Assembly: GCA_008711295.1 (NCBI GenBank)
Contig: VUYV01000036.1
Coordinates: 3,717,562 to 3,781,561 of the forward strand
Reading direction: 5' to 3'
Length of the DNA: 64,000 bases
Source: Anarhynchus alexandrinus
Lineage: Eukaryota > Chordata > Aves > Charadriiformes > Charadriidae
Below, piece by piece: positions 11,101 to 22,098 of this stretch. Position 1 is the first letter of the stretch. Every line of letters begins with the position of its first letter. A model generated the notes under the pieces. That model saw nothing but the letters and a program-made list of their open reading frames with translations. It searched no databases and was not told where the DNA came from. The position numbers and the translations under genes are program-made.

Positions 11101-13339
11101 TATCACCTAGGGATATTGTTTATCAAATGTGTTGTTGCTACACAGAAGAGGATTTGGCGATTCCCTCATTCTCTGCATCACATTTCTAGACAGAATATAT
11201 AATCACTTCATGCAGTCTTCTCTATTACAGGAATATACATCTGAGCATTACAGATAAAGGCTGGAGGAGAAAAACTTCAAGCCAAGGATGTGTTAGAGTC
11301 CATACAGTCAAGCAATGACACTGTGATAATAACGTATTGCCAGTGGAGCTCCCTTTGGTTTTATCATCATATGAATCTGACATAAATTATTTTGGCACCG
11401 TATTAATCAGTAGGAAGAAGCAGGTTTAATCTTGCGCTGGAAAAAAACTTTAAATTGGGGTTTGGATTATACCCAACATGAGGTTCTTATTAGTCAGTTT
11501 TCTGTAGTCTGCACAGACTAAGTAGAAGTTTACACTCTGCTAAATTGTGTCCAACCACAAATGCTACAAACTCAAATCTGTTTTGAGTAACAAAGTTACT
11601 CACAGGCCAATGAACTTTTGCCCCTGATTAAAAAATTCAGAAGATTTGTCTTTTATCTCTATAGGAACTATAGAAAATTTTTTTCTTCTATTGATCTAAC
11701 TTTATCTACTAAACCAAAGTGTCTGTGTATTGATAGCTCCACATATCTTTGCGTTTATGAAGACCTCTTGGCCAATGCTGGGATCCCTTCCTCAGCTGTT
11801 CAGGCGAAGGTAAGGAGGGGAATGCACGGTGGTACTGGGCCCCTCATTTGATGCTCCGCTCTCTCATCCTCCGCTTCCCTAGAAGGTTCATTCCTCTGTT
11901 TCCAGTTCCACCCTATCAGAGCACCAAACAGTGGACTGGAAATTACTGGAAATTAGTGTTGTGCTGACCAGGAGTCAGGTCTGCCAAACTACTACACTGA
12001 AGCCACCCAAACCAGCCTACATTTTCTCTAAGGCAGTGGGAAAACTGTACCTATGCAGAGCACATGCATGGGACACTTTTGTGAAAGACACTGGCATTAA
12101 CATTACTCTATTGGTTTTAATACGGTGATAGTTAAACCGAACTAGATTTTCACGGGTTGTAAATCTGAGGCCTTCTTGCTCTCTCTGTCTTGCACATACA
12201 TGAATCTGACTATTGCTACAACTAAGTAGCAAATCAATTTGCTAGTGAGGAGCAGAAAGACATCAAAGTCAAAAACTATTAGAGGACACCTACACATGGT
12301 AAAAATTTTTTTACTGAATTTCCAAAGAGAAGGCAAAACAGACAAACGTTGCCAGAACTGGTGCCTTTCTTCTCTCACCTTATTGAAAATAGAGAATTTT
12401 ATAACTTCATCACAGTAGCACATGAGTTTTTCTGAATGAATGTTTCTCCATAGTCACTACTTTGCCTTTCTCCTTCTAGGAGGATTCTGCAATACATGCT
12501 GAGTGCCAGCATCTTTGGCCATGAAAACAGGCTTGGTGACATTGCTTGTTTATGCCATCTAACAGCACCTGAAGGAGGTCATGTAGTACTGCAGCATCAC
12601 ATTGCTAGCAAGGGGAACGGACTGAAAATCGGGATAAGCAAAGCAGAAACATTTCTAATGGTGTTCATTGACTTCGTACTGACATGGACTGTCACCTTCT
12701 TGATCCTGGAAAAAATAGGATGTCAAATTGTTTTTAAGGCTAAATCTTAATGGAAAAAGTAAGCCTATGAGCAGCAAAACTACTGATGTCCCCACAGCTG
12801 TATCTCACAGTTGAAGCTCTGTCTCGCATCTCCTACTCTCCCGTAACACCATATACTTTGCTGTACTGTAGCCACAGCTAGAGCAGTAAATCACTGGTCC
12901 AGAGGAATTCTCCAGCTTTCAAAGCAGGTGGCACACCTCGGATCATGTCAGTAGAGCACACCCTACCAAGTGGGGTGGCCAAATCCAAACTGCCTACTGG
13001 CAATGGTCTCCGGCTTGCGCTTCCCTGCCCCGACAGGGTCCCCGGATTGTTTGGGAGAGGACTCTACACTTCTACAACTAACATCTGCTTGCACGTCCAG
13101 CCATTTATGCAGCTTTAAAAGTCAAAGCTTCACAGCAGCTAAAAATATTAACGCTTTGATGGAGTAGTGTTTGCCTGAATGGATGTTATCTGCCTTTTCA
13201 TTCAGTGAATCTGTAAAGAATCTATTATTTGAGAGAGATTTGATATGCAAACTGGCTGTCTTCCTTTTTCCTTTTGTGTGCCCTCTCTGAAAACCTCATG
13301 AGGTCCTCAGGGTTTTAGGAAAATTCCTCTTGACCCACT
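11101..13339. other. Unique DNA, no gene seen
   Basis: No supported gene. The region is AT-rich with slightly GC-richer sections at 11760-11900 and 12780-13110. At 12990-13013 a 24-base stretch closely matches 7508-7531 (22 of 24 bases); I cannot say whether that is a shared repeat or chance. Confidence 0.5.
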
Positions 13340-13700
13340 TCTGCATCTGTCAGTGACTTCATGCTTTTAAAAATCAGGCCCTATGTGGCTTAGGATTTTA
13401 GAGCCTATTTTAAGAAGTGACATTAGCACTCACATTCCACTGCATTTTGGTGAAATCGAGTGTCCAATTTTCAGGAGACTTTAGGTTCATATTGATTCAG
13501 AGAGGTATCTAGCAGGGCTTATGAGAGCATCAAAGCACTTGGACTTAGTGTGAATTAGGCACCTAGAGTACTTTATCAATTTTAGACTACAATAAGGATA
13601 TTATCTGAACCTGTTGGAGCCTTTTAGGCTCCAAAGTGCTTACATTGCTTTGAAAATGGAACTAAGGCTGTAGTGATGCTAAGATAATTTTGGAAATGCT
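13340..13700. repeat. Worn ancient interspersed repeat with recurring motif (unclassified)
   Basis: A motif of the form 'taggcncctaa(g)... (10-25 nt) ...tt(t)gaaaat' or decayed versions recurs: 'tggcttaggattttagagcc' near 13386, 'attaggcacctagagtac' near 13554, and 'ttaggctccaaagtgc' then 'ctttgaaaatggaac' at 13624-13664. The unit 'GGAGCC-TTTTA-GGCTCC' at 13616-13632 forms a 6-bp stem. The style resembles repeats seen across reptile genomes, but I cannot name the family. Confidence 0.4.
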
Positions 13701-14664
13701 GCCCTTTATCATCTCACACTGTACTTTTCTCTAACACAGATTTGTAGTAAAAGAAAAAAAATACTTTTCATTTCAGATCTCTTTAATGTTGTTTTTTCCC
13801 TTGGGCTCAAAAGCAAAATTTTTACTGAAATCTGTGAGGTATCTACTTTGAAATCAACACCAGAAAAAGCCCACGGAACATAATTGAGTTGTGTGGATTT
13901 CTGGCGGATGTGTTGAAAACATCTCTATGGAAAACATATCAGTGTCTATTCACAGTAATTGCAACAAAACATTATTGCTTCTTTATTAAATTCTGCCAAT
14001 AGTTAGTGTGTAATTCCATGTGATTTCTGCACACCAGAGCAGAGTCCTCTGAAGTTTAATCCTTTCTGTTCATAATGTTAAGGTGCTTCTCACACGTGGT
14101 GGATAATCTATACTAACATAAAGGTATATTCATTGATACAGAACGTTTTTGGTAGCAACTCAGTGACCTGCCTTCGTTGCCTATGAGAAGAGTATTTGAT
14201 TACTATTAGAATGAAGCTTATCTAAAGAAGGAAAGTTCTCTGAGTCAAAGATGTGGTAGAAAACCTATGTACATATGTAACTAGATAGCTGGGTTTCCTG
14301 TAAGACAATCTGTGACAAGTTTTATCTATACAGACCTCTCATCATCCTCAACAGACCTTATACACGAAGCGAAGCACAGAAGTCATGTAAAGCGCTGCAG
14401 GACAAAGAGCATGTGGTACAGAAAATGTCAGCGGAGTGTTCTGGGATGACTTACACAATGGACATGAGGTGAAAGGAGAAAGGAAAAAAAACAAAAAATT
14501 GTAAAGTAAGGCAAACAAAGCTGAACTTTGGCTCCTGCCGGCATCTGAATTTGTTAGAAGTGGATTGCCGCGCTGAGAGAGCACCTTGACCCCCACCTGC
14601 TCGCTGCCAACGCAACGCTCCCACCATCCCTCTTGCACATTTTCTCATTGCTGCATCCCATCAG

Positions 14665-14693
14665 CCCCCCACAACACCCCCCCCCACCCCCCC
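14665..14693 (-). other. G-quadruplex candidate (C-rich on plus strand)
   Basis: The plus strand has C runs of 6, 9 and 7 separated by 6 bases and 1 base. The minus strand therefore has G runs that supply at least four GGG tracts with short loops. The complementary strand could form an i-motif. Confidence 0.75.
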
Positions 14694-14779
14694 GGCACGG
14701 AGAGCGCGGCACAGCCCTGCCGGCTGCTGCCCGTCCTGCACGCTCCGCTACCGCTGCCATCCCCACGGCGCTGGGAACT

Positions 14780-14960
14780 GCATTTACATTTAGCTTGCAC
14801 TGGCAGACGTACAGACAGACAGCAGCTGGGAATAATGGATATTGCCAGTCCGAGAGTGACATTTTATTTAACTGTCAAGAAAACGCACAGCGGTGGCCGT
14901 CAGCTTTATCAGCAATGAGATTTGAGTTGCCAACTATGACTATGTTAAATTTTCTCTTAT
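14780..14960. promoter_or_regulatory. Possible conserved non-coding element
   Basis: Non-repetitive sequence just downstream of the G-quadruplex candidate. It has balanced composition, several CpGs and motifs such as 'cagctg', 'tttaactgtcaag' and 'gagatttgagttgcc'. Conservation is a guess from texture and is not tested here. Confidence 0.25.
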
Positions 14961-16708
14961 CCTGCCACAAATGCCCTCTTCCCAAATGTTAAAAGCTACT
15001 GCAGCAAAACCTTTGCTTTTGCCCTGTTGGCAGTGATACAAAGTATATACACATACATGCGTTCTCCATTATTTTTTACTTATTAATTTATATATAACAG
15101 CTTCACCTTCTCTTTCACTTAAATGAAGACCTTTAGTATTCTCTAAGTAACAAAAAAGCATATAAACACCTCATGAAAGCAAGTATCTTTCGTAGATCTG
15201 AAGACAGAGGTAACACTTACTCAGGCTGCCTTATGATCTTAACACAGCAACGTTCATAAACTCTGTATTAAGGAATATTTTAAAACGAAAGCGGAGAATC
15301 ACTTTGGGCCAGAGCTGGGTTAGTAGGACCAAAAATCTCCCACAAAACCAAATCCAAAACCTCATAAATTCACATTCATCTTATGATACGCCAGAGGAGC
15401 ACAGGAAAACCTTGCTTCCCACGCTGATGCATGACCTGCAATCTGTGTGCACCTCTGAAAAAGCAGTAAGTGCCCCGGCTGTGCAAGCAGAGGCCACCAA
15501 TGAAGTCAGTTTTGACTAGGAGATGGAGGCATTTCATTTTGTGACCTGCTTCCTGTCGGAGGGCAGCTCTCCCAGCAGCATCCACGTGTTGGGGGTTTCC
15601 ACCAGCCGACACGGGAAGACCCCACGCTGCCTTTGCTCCCAGGCTGGCACGCCACGGGCACCAGGGGAGCTAAACCCTTCTCTGGAAGGCAGGGAGAGAG
15701 TCGCAGAGACTGTGCATCTTCTGGATGAGTCTGCTGTTTACAATAACTGAGACGTTGTGAACATTTTCCACGTACAGTTGTTCTTGCAGTTTACTCCCAT
15801 TCTCTTTACAGCACGGATGACAGGGTTGTGTTAACACAACACTCAGCTGGTCTTTTCAACATCTCAGCTGGAAGAAAATATCACACATGCCCATGTACAC
15901 AAAGCTCAGCTTATCCCGAGGCCAATGCCGCTGACAGCAACGCAGCATATACGGATTAAGCTTGTCCATATCACTTCAAGGTGAATTTAGTCACTCTTTC
16001 CACTGACAGGTTTTTAACAGGGCCTTAATTCTGTATGATTCAGGTTTCTAGATATTTTCTACACGGGGTTTCTCTTGACTTATTAGCTAGTAACCTTTGA
16101 AAAACTCACACAGATGCATTCACTTTCACCAGTTTTAATCCATTAACAATGACTGGTGCCTAAATTTAGCATATGATAATCTTCTGATTTCTATGGCACT
16201 GAAAAGGCTAATCATATCAGGAGATCCAGTCTGAGAGGAAAAACTGAGTTACACTTAAATAATCTCCTAGGGTCTTATTATGTACATCATTAAATCACTT
16301 GATTATTACTTTCTTATCATTTCAGAAAATGAAAATATCAGTGGGGTAATAAAATTCTTCATTCCTGCATGTGTACTTTCTAAAATGTAGATTTTAGCAT
16401 GTGGTGAGCTGATGGAATAAAAGGTCTACCAATTTGTTTGTAGAATACCATATATGAACGAATTGTTGCCAATAAATCCTGCATAATGCATCAAGGTCTC
16501 TTGGATATCAAAAGAAGGAAAGGTCTGTACCTTATTTAGGTTTCTAGATCACTTTATAATATTTTGCATGTTACACACTATTTTTACAGACACTGAATAG
16601 GACCATATTTGTACTTCTAGTTGGTACACAGCAGCCAAATTAATAATGCCTTCCCTGTTCAAAGGTTAGATACAGCTACATAGCAGACATCAAATAGCAC
16701 CAAAGTGA

Positions 16709-18400
16709 TGCAAGAACATGATAATGGCCATACTGAGACACACCAAAGGTTCAAGTACACTATCTGTCAGTGCCCGATGGAAGAAGCCTAGGCAATTATA
16801 TAAGAATAACAAAATGCGTAACGTTATTTCCTTAGAGAACTGTCCTGGGCTTAGGCAGACACAACACCTTTGCAGCTGACAGCCTACTTTTTAAATTCCA
16901 TGAATTAACCCAATTACTTTTCCAATCCGTCTAAACTGTTAGCATCCACAACAGAGTTCCCCAGCTCAGCTCTACTCTGTGTGAAGAACTGCTGCCTCTG
17001 CTCTGGTTGGCTTGCTAGTCCCTGGTTTTATTTCATGTCGCCTACTACTTTTAGTCGAAGTGACCGAGTCTTTCACCCATTTTCACTATGCCACACCCCA
17101 CCCTCATACCTTGTCCAGCTTAAAGAGTCCTAGTACACTTTAATATTCCTTAATATGTAAGCTGTCTACAAAGCTTTTACCATAATTCTCAACTGCCTCT
17201 GAATCTTCTCCAGTTTCAGAACATCCTTTTTGAGACTCAGGGAACCAGAACTGCACACAGTGTTCATGAGACTCACACATATGTCCAGCTGCACAAAGTT
17301 TTTTCTCTTGTTCTTTTCTTCTTTCTAATAATTCCAAACATTGGATTTGCATTTTTTTTTGATTCATTCTGAACTTTCATCTCACCTTCTCACAGAACAG
17401 TCTATTGTAACTCTGGTATCTCATTCCTATGTGGTATTCGTTAGCTAATAGCCCATCGCTCAGTGTCTGAAGGAAGGATTGCTTCTTTTTCCTCTGTACA
17501 TCAATTCACATCTGTATTTCATCTATGATTCTAACATGTGGTCACTCGGTATCATATGATACTTCTGCAGTTCTTCACAACAGTCCTTATTCTAAATAAC
17601 ATGACATTTTATGTTTCTTTATTCATCCCTTTACAAATCCCTTGTAAGTATTCTGATGAACATATATATATGTGGGATTACACTGGTGATCTACCTATAC
17701 TGTAAAACCTGAAAATACATTCCTGGCCTTTGTTTCCTACCTTTTAATCAGTTGTTTTCTTCTGTGGGGAACTTCCCTTTTATGCCAGGGTAACTTTGTT
17801 TAAGGGTCTCTGGTGAAGGATCCTATCAGAAGTCTTTGATATGATCCAAGGAGATCACATCAATCAGTTCTCCTTCATCTGATCATGGAAACCCTCAGAG
17901 TGCACAGAGGTTACAGAGCTCAATTCTCCCATACAAAATCACGATAACTCTGCCACAATACATCACATTATTAACATATGCACTAATTTGACTCCTTATG
18001 ATAGTTTCTTCTAATTTGCTTGCACTAATTGCAGACAACAGGTTTAATCATCTGTGATACCATGGATCTTCTCTGGAGTCTTTTGAAAAATGTGTCCTGT
18101 AAGTCTCTTTCCTGTCCTCCAGTACTGGAGTGTTTTTAGGCAAGTGGTCAGAGACCACAGCTCATGATTCAGAATTCAGAATCCTCAGATCCTTCAGAAC
18201 ATGAGAACATGAGAACAGAACATTACCAAGATACAGACAGTCTGAACTATTATTTTATCAAATGCCAAAAAAAAAAACAAACCAAAACCAGCAGCGAACC
18301 ACACAGTCAAAGGACCCATTTCAGATCCTCCCGTAAGAAGATCTTCAGGTCATCTTCTCCAAGACACACTCCATGCTGGAGCCTCTACTGCAAAGCTCTA
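16709..18400 (-). mobile_element. Ancient CR1/L3-like LINE, ~1.7 kb relic (RT to 3' end)
   Basis: Read antisense, the order of segments follows the old CR1/L3-type element of amniotes. The 3' terminus is at about 16709-16830 ('aatggccatactgagacac', 'atctgtcagtgcc'). Next come the end of ORF2 and UTR junction at 16930-17060 ('gtgtgaagaactgctgcct'), the segment 'tcttctccagtttcagaac ... ctgcacacagtgttcatgag' at 17208-17272, and a core-RT stretch at 17690-17880. A more 5' RT stretch lies at 17970-18210 ('tctggagtcttttgaaaaa', 'ccagtactggagt', 'gatccttcagaac'). Weaker similarity continues to about 18400. Divergence is heavy, with many indels and no long open frame. It probably predates the radiation of birds. 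The upstream end is uncertain. Confidence 0.72.
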
Positions 18401-20060
18401 GTCTGAAACAGTGCTGGGAGAGTAACCAGCAACAGAAGTCACATATTTTTCCTAGAGTTTGATGTTGTTTCCCTGCAAAGATCAACACTAACTTTCATTT
18501 TGGATACACTGCTTCTCACACTAGGTGCCAACAGCTTTTTGTCTGGTTTCTGAATGTCTTCACTTCATCACCCCACTTCACAGTTTCTGTTTTAACAGAA
18601 CTGGTTTCCTTTCCTTTCTGCTCTATCTCTACTTTCTTAATTTCCCTTCTAAGCCTTTGGCTGCGTTTTGTATATATCTGCTTAAAATTTCTTCTTCTGC
18701 TTACTATATACTGTCGTCTTTACCTAGGCAGTTTTGTTCTGCTGTGAATGGTGGCCCAGTATCAATTTTAAAACAAGAGGCCGTCTTTTAAAATGTGTAA
18801 TCAACAGCAAATGACAGAATATGAAGTCTTCTCATTAGTGCATATATAATTGGATACATAAGTTGAGTCAATGGTAAACCATCTGTTTCAATGCACAGCT
18901 ATCTGATTTAAATATGTAGATGTTAGCAGAGACTCACAGTAGGGGATTTCCAAAAGCAAACCCCAGCCCAGTGGTGCTAACCTCCCCATCTCCATTTCAG
19001 TCATCACTGGAGACAGAGAGGTTCCTCCACAGGGTCACCCAGTGTGGCTCAGTCAGATGAGTTTCACAGTTTCAAGAGATATAGTGAAAGCTGGGGGCAA
19101 ATAGAAAAAAAAAAAAGGTTTTGAAAGCCAAAAATAACTTGATAATACCCTTTAAGTTTTCTTACATACGCTTGAAAAAGAAAACTTTCTTCCTCTCTCC
19201 AGTCTCAGTGTCTCAGAGTCTTGTAAATAGAGCTGTCTGGTTCCGAAAATGCCACTAACTGTTGAATGGAAAGCTGATATTCTGTTACAAAATCAAACAG
19301 AAAAGCAGCAGTCAAATACTATGATTCATAAACTTCAAGTAGACCTAATTATGAAGAAAACATGAAAGAATTTTTCCTTAAAAACTGGTATGAGTGAGAA
19401 ACAACCTTCTGTTTCCCATTTCATTGCTCACTGAAAACCTTTGAAATAGTAGACCTGTCCTAAACAGAGGACAGATACAAAGGGGAAATTCTTACCACTA
19501 TATTTACTTATTAGTAAAACATTTCTGGAAAAAATAAGACTAACTCAATGAAGTCACTCATATCAGGATGCTTAACATGACAGACATAGTAAAAAGCAAT
19601 ACAGTGAAAAGGAAAATATGGATAATGATGGCACATTTAATTACAGCATTCAAAGTAATCAACACAAGCAGAAAACAAGTTCCCTTGATTTTCCTGCCTG
19701 TCTATCAAATATAGATAAAATTACACTGTGACAGGATTCCCAGAAAAATTCTTGGTCAAAAGTTCATTCCATATGTGTATCTCCTTTCTTTAAGACAGGA
19801 AGAAAAAGTTAGCTATGAAGACAACTTAAACGCAGCACCCAGAGGCATAAATAAAAGCAAAGTAGAGAAGTGCACCTGAAGCATCTGGGCAGGTATGCAG
19901 GCACTGGGAACTGAATGCAAGTTTTTCAACAGAACATACTTTTTGCCAGACAAAAAAATTCAAAATAAGTTTTTCAAAACACTTAGGATCTGATAGTTGA
20001 TTTATTGGGAAGATTTCTCAGGCTCAGAAGCAGAGAAAAGATGGGAGAAAACCAGAATGT

Positions 20061-20107
20061 GAGGAAGAAAAGAGGAAGAAAAGAAAGAAAAGGAAGGGAA
20101 AAAAGAA
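20061..20107 (+). repeat. 47-bp uninterrupted polypurine tract
   Basis: Only A and G occur on the plus strand over 47 bases, in GAGGAAGAAA-like units. Such tracts can form triplex (H-DNA) structures. The minus-strand frame through it (19983-20225) is low-complexity, not a protein. Confidence 0.85.
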
Positions 20108-21299
20108 TGTGAACTCTCCTCCAGAACAACTCATTATCAAACACTTGCCCAGGAGGATGGAGGGGAACCAACTCAGCGTCTGCTCTAATCGCTTCTGTCT
20201 CGGGCAAGTATGGCATGAGTATCACTTTTTATCTTAGTCTTGAAGTTGCTCTGTTCTGCCTCAGTAACTGAATATTCACCAGGCAGGAGAGAGGCTGACT
20301 CCACCGCCCGCTCCTCAGACATGGCCACCACCCCATCAGCCAGGCAGCCACAGACCGCAGCTTGTGGCCCGCCTGGCTATGGCGGGCTACATTTTTTTTG
20401 AAAGCAACCACCAGTTACCAATTCCATAAATCAGCAAATCGCAGGAAGGCCACATGCCTTTGGCCATAGCGGTTCATCCGCTCCCAAATGGGAAGTAACG
20501 GGATTCAGTGTGGAAAGTGTACAAACCCAATATTCGAGGAAGATGGGTGCAACCTTTCCTTTTTTTTTAGGAAAAAGAGGGTTAATTATTAGACAGTATG
20601 GTAAGTGCACATCCTCTGAAGAGTTTTTTACTCTTGCTTGTTTTAATTTGTCAATAATTAGAACAAGAAATTGCAATTTTTCTTTTGAGTACTGGTGCTA
20701 CTGCCCCCAAAAGAGTGTAAATATCCTTTGGAGAAGGGTATAAAAGTGGCTGAAACAGATGTATATAACTGCAGTGTGAGCTAGCAAATTACAGTATCCA
20801 TGGATTTACCAAATTACCTGATTTTGAGATATTAAAATAATGTTTACAGATCCATGCTATAAAATCATATAAACTTCATGTCATAACCTATACCAATATG
20901 AGAAAACAATTATTCACATAATTTCTCTTCATTTCAATTTTCATTTTCACATGTAGCATCTGGTTACTGATAAGACTATTAAATAACCCAGGGGAAGAAT
21001 CATGGGGAATTCTACTGTGCTGTCCTACATCCCCTGATGATCACTGGCTAGTTAAAATTAACTTTGAGGCCTACCTTTTAGCCAGTTTTTAATCCATGCC
21101 ATGCATGACTATTGATTCTTTAAGAATTTACTCTTTTAACCAACTCACTCACAATCTCCCAAACAAGCTGTTGACTCAGGCAAGCCAAAAATCTTGCACA
21201 TCTAATGTAATAATGCTGCTATTAATTACTGAAATACCAGCGAAATTATAATGCTTCTTAGTGCAACTCTTGCAAATGAGACAAAAGAGTTTTAATTAA

Positions 21300-21560
21300 C
21301 AATTAGTGGTTCTGCAGATGGAAATTTCTTTTTTTGGCTCAGACTTTGAGTCAGAAGCTACGAGCGTTACACGTAACAGGCCAAAGCAGACACGAAACTG
21401 TTGATTTGAATGACTTCTGACTAGTTTATTGAAAAAACATGAAGGATGTAGACTTAGCAAAAAAGTTAATTGTTATTGTTAAAAGTAAGGCATGTCTTGC
21501 ATTATGCTTTGGTTTTCATTTACAAACACTTGGTATAAAACACTACATCCTTACACACTA
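21300..21560. promoter_or_regulatory. Possible conserved non-coding element
   Basis: A non-repetitive stretch with mixed motifs: 'gcgttacacgtaac', 'gttaattgttattgtt' (SOX/homeodomain-like) and 'acgaaactgttgatttg'. It has the texture of vertebrate non-coding conserved DNA. There is no comparative evidence in hand. Confidence 0.22.
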
Positions 21561-21971
21561 AATCTAATATGGTCATGCCTGGCTTAATTAACACAATTAT
21601 AAGAAATATATCTTAAGATAAAAGACGCTTTTATGCATGTTTACTTAGGAAAAGTTAAACAACTCTAAAAATCTTTTTATCTTACATGTTTTGCTTAGGT
21701 TATTAGTTTTGTTTTTAATTCTGTCCCTGATAATTGAAAATAGCATAGTTAATTCCTTTTATTTGTAATCAGTTTGTAATAATTGAATTTTAAGCACTGT
21801 TAATGCTCCACTAATTACTTTAAAAATGGAAATATTCTTATCGTCTGTAAACCTGATATGTAAAATCTGTATTTTAGGTCAAACTTATCTTTGATGGCTT
21901 TTTCCTTTCTGTCTTGTCCTTTTCTTTTAATTAGCTTCCCATTAGAAGGAATATGAATGATAACATAGAGA

Positions 21972-22098
21972 AACAATTTGCATATTCCTTGTAAGTGAAA
22001 TTAAATTCTTATTCTGATGAGACAGAGTGAAAGATTACATACTTACATCTCAAGTCCCATTAAGTTTCTATTTAGTTTAGAGAGTTTTTCATTTGCAT
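21972..22098. promoter_or_regulatory. Pair of perfect octamer (POU) motifs
   Basis: ATTTGCAT occurs at 21976-21983, directly overlapping a SOX-like AACAAT at 21972-21977, and again at 22091-22098. Perfect octamers are binding sites for POU factors. Two in 125 bp is suggestive, but chance is possible in AT-rich DNA. Confidence 0.35.

Larger units (their letters stand above)
13701..16708. other. Mostly unique DNA with a GC-rich segment
   Basis: No supported gene. About 14520-14960 and 15400-15720 are GC-richer than their surroundings. Overlapping open frames on both strands there (up to 119 codons) come from low stop-codon density and show no domain. Confidence 0.55.

Noticed and set aside
10707..11189. 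160-codon plus-strand open frame
   Set aside because: It falls over the 3' UTR of an ancient CR1/L3-like relic.
14554..14992. Overlapping 102-119-codon frames on both strands
   Set aside because: GC/C-rich low-complexity composition keeps stops rare; frames overlap each other and run through the C tracts.
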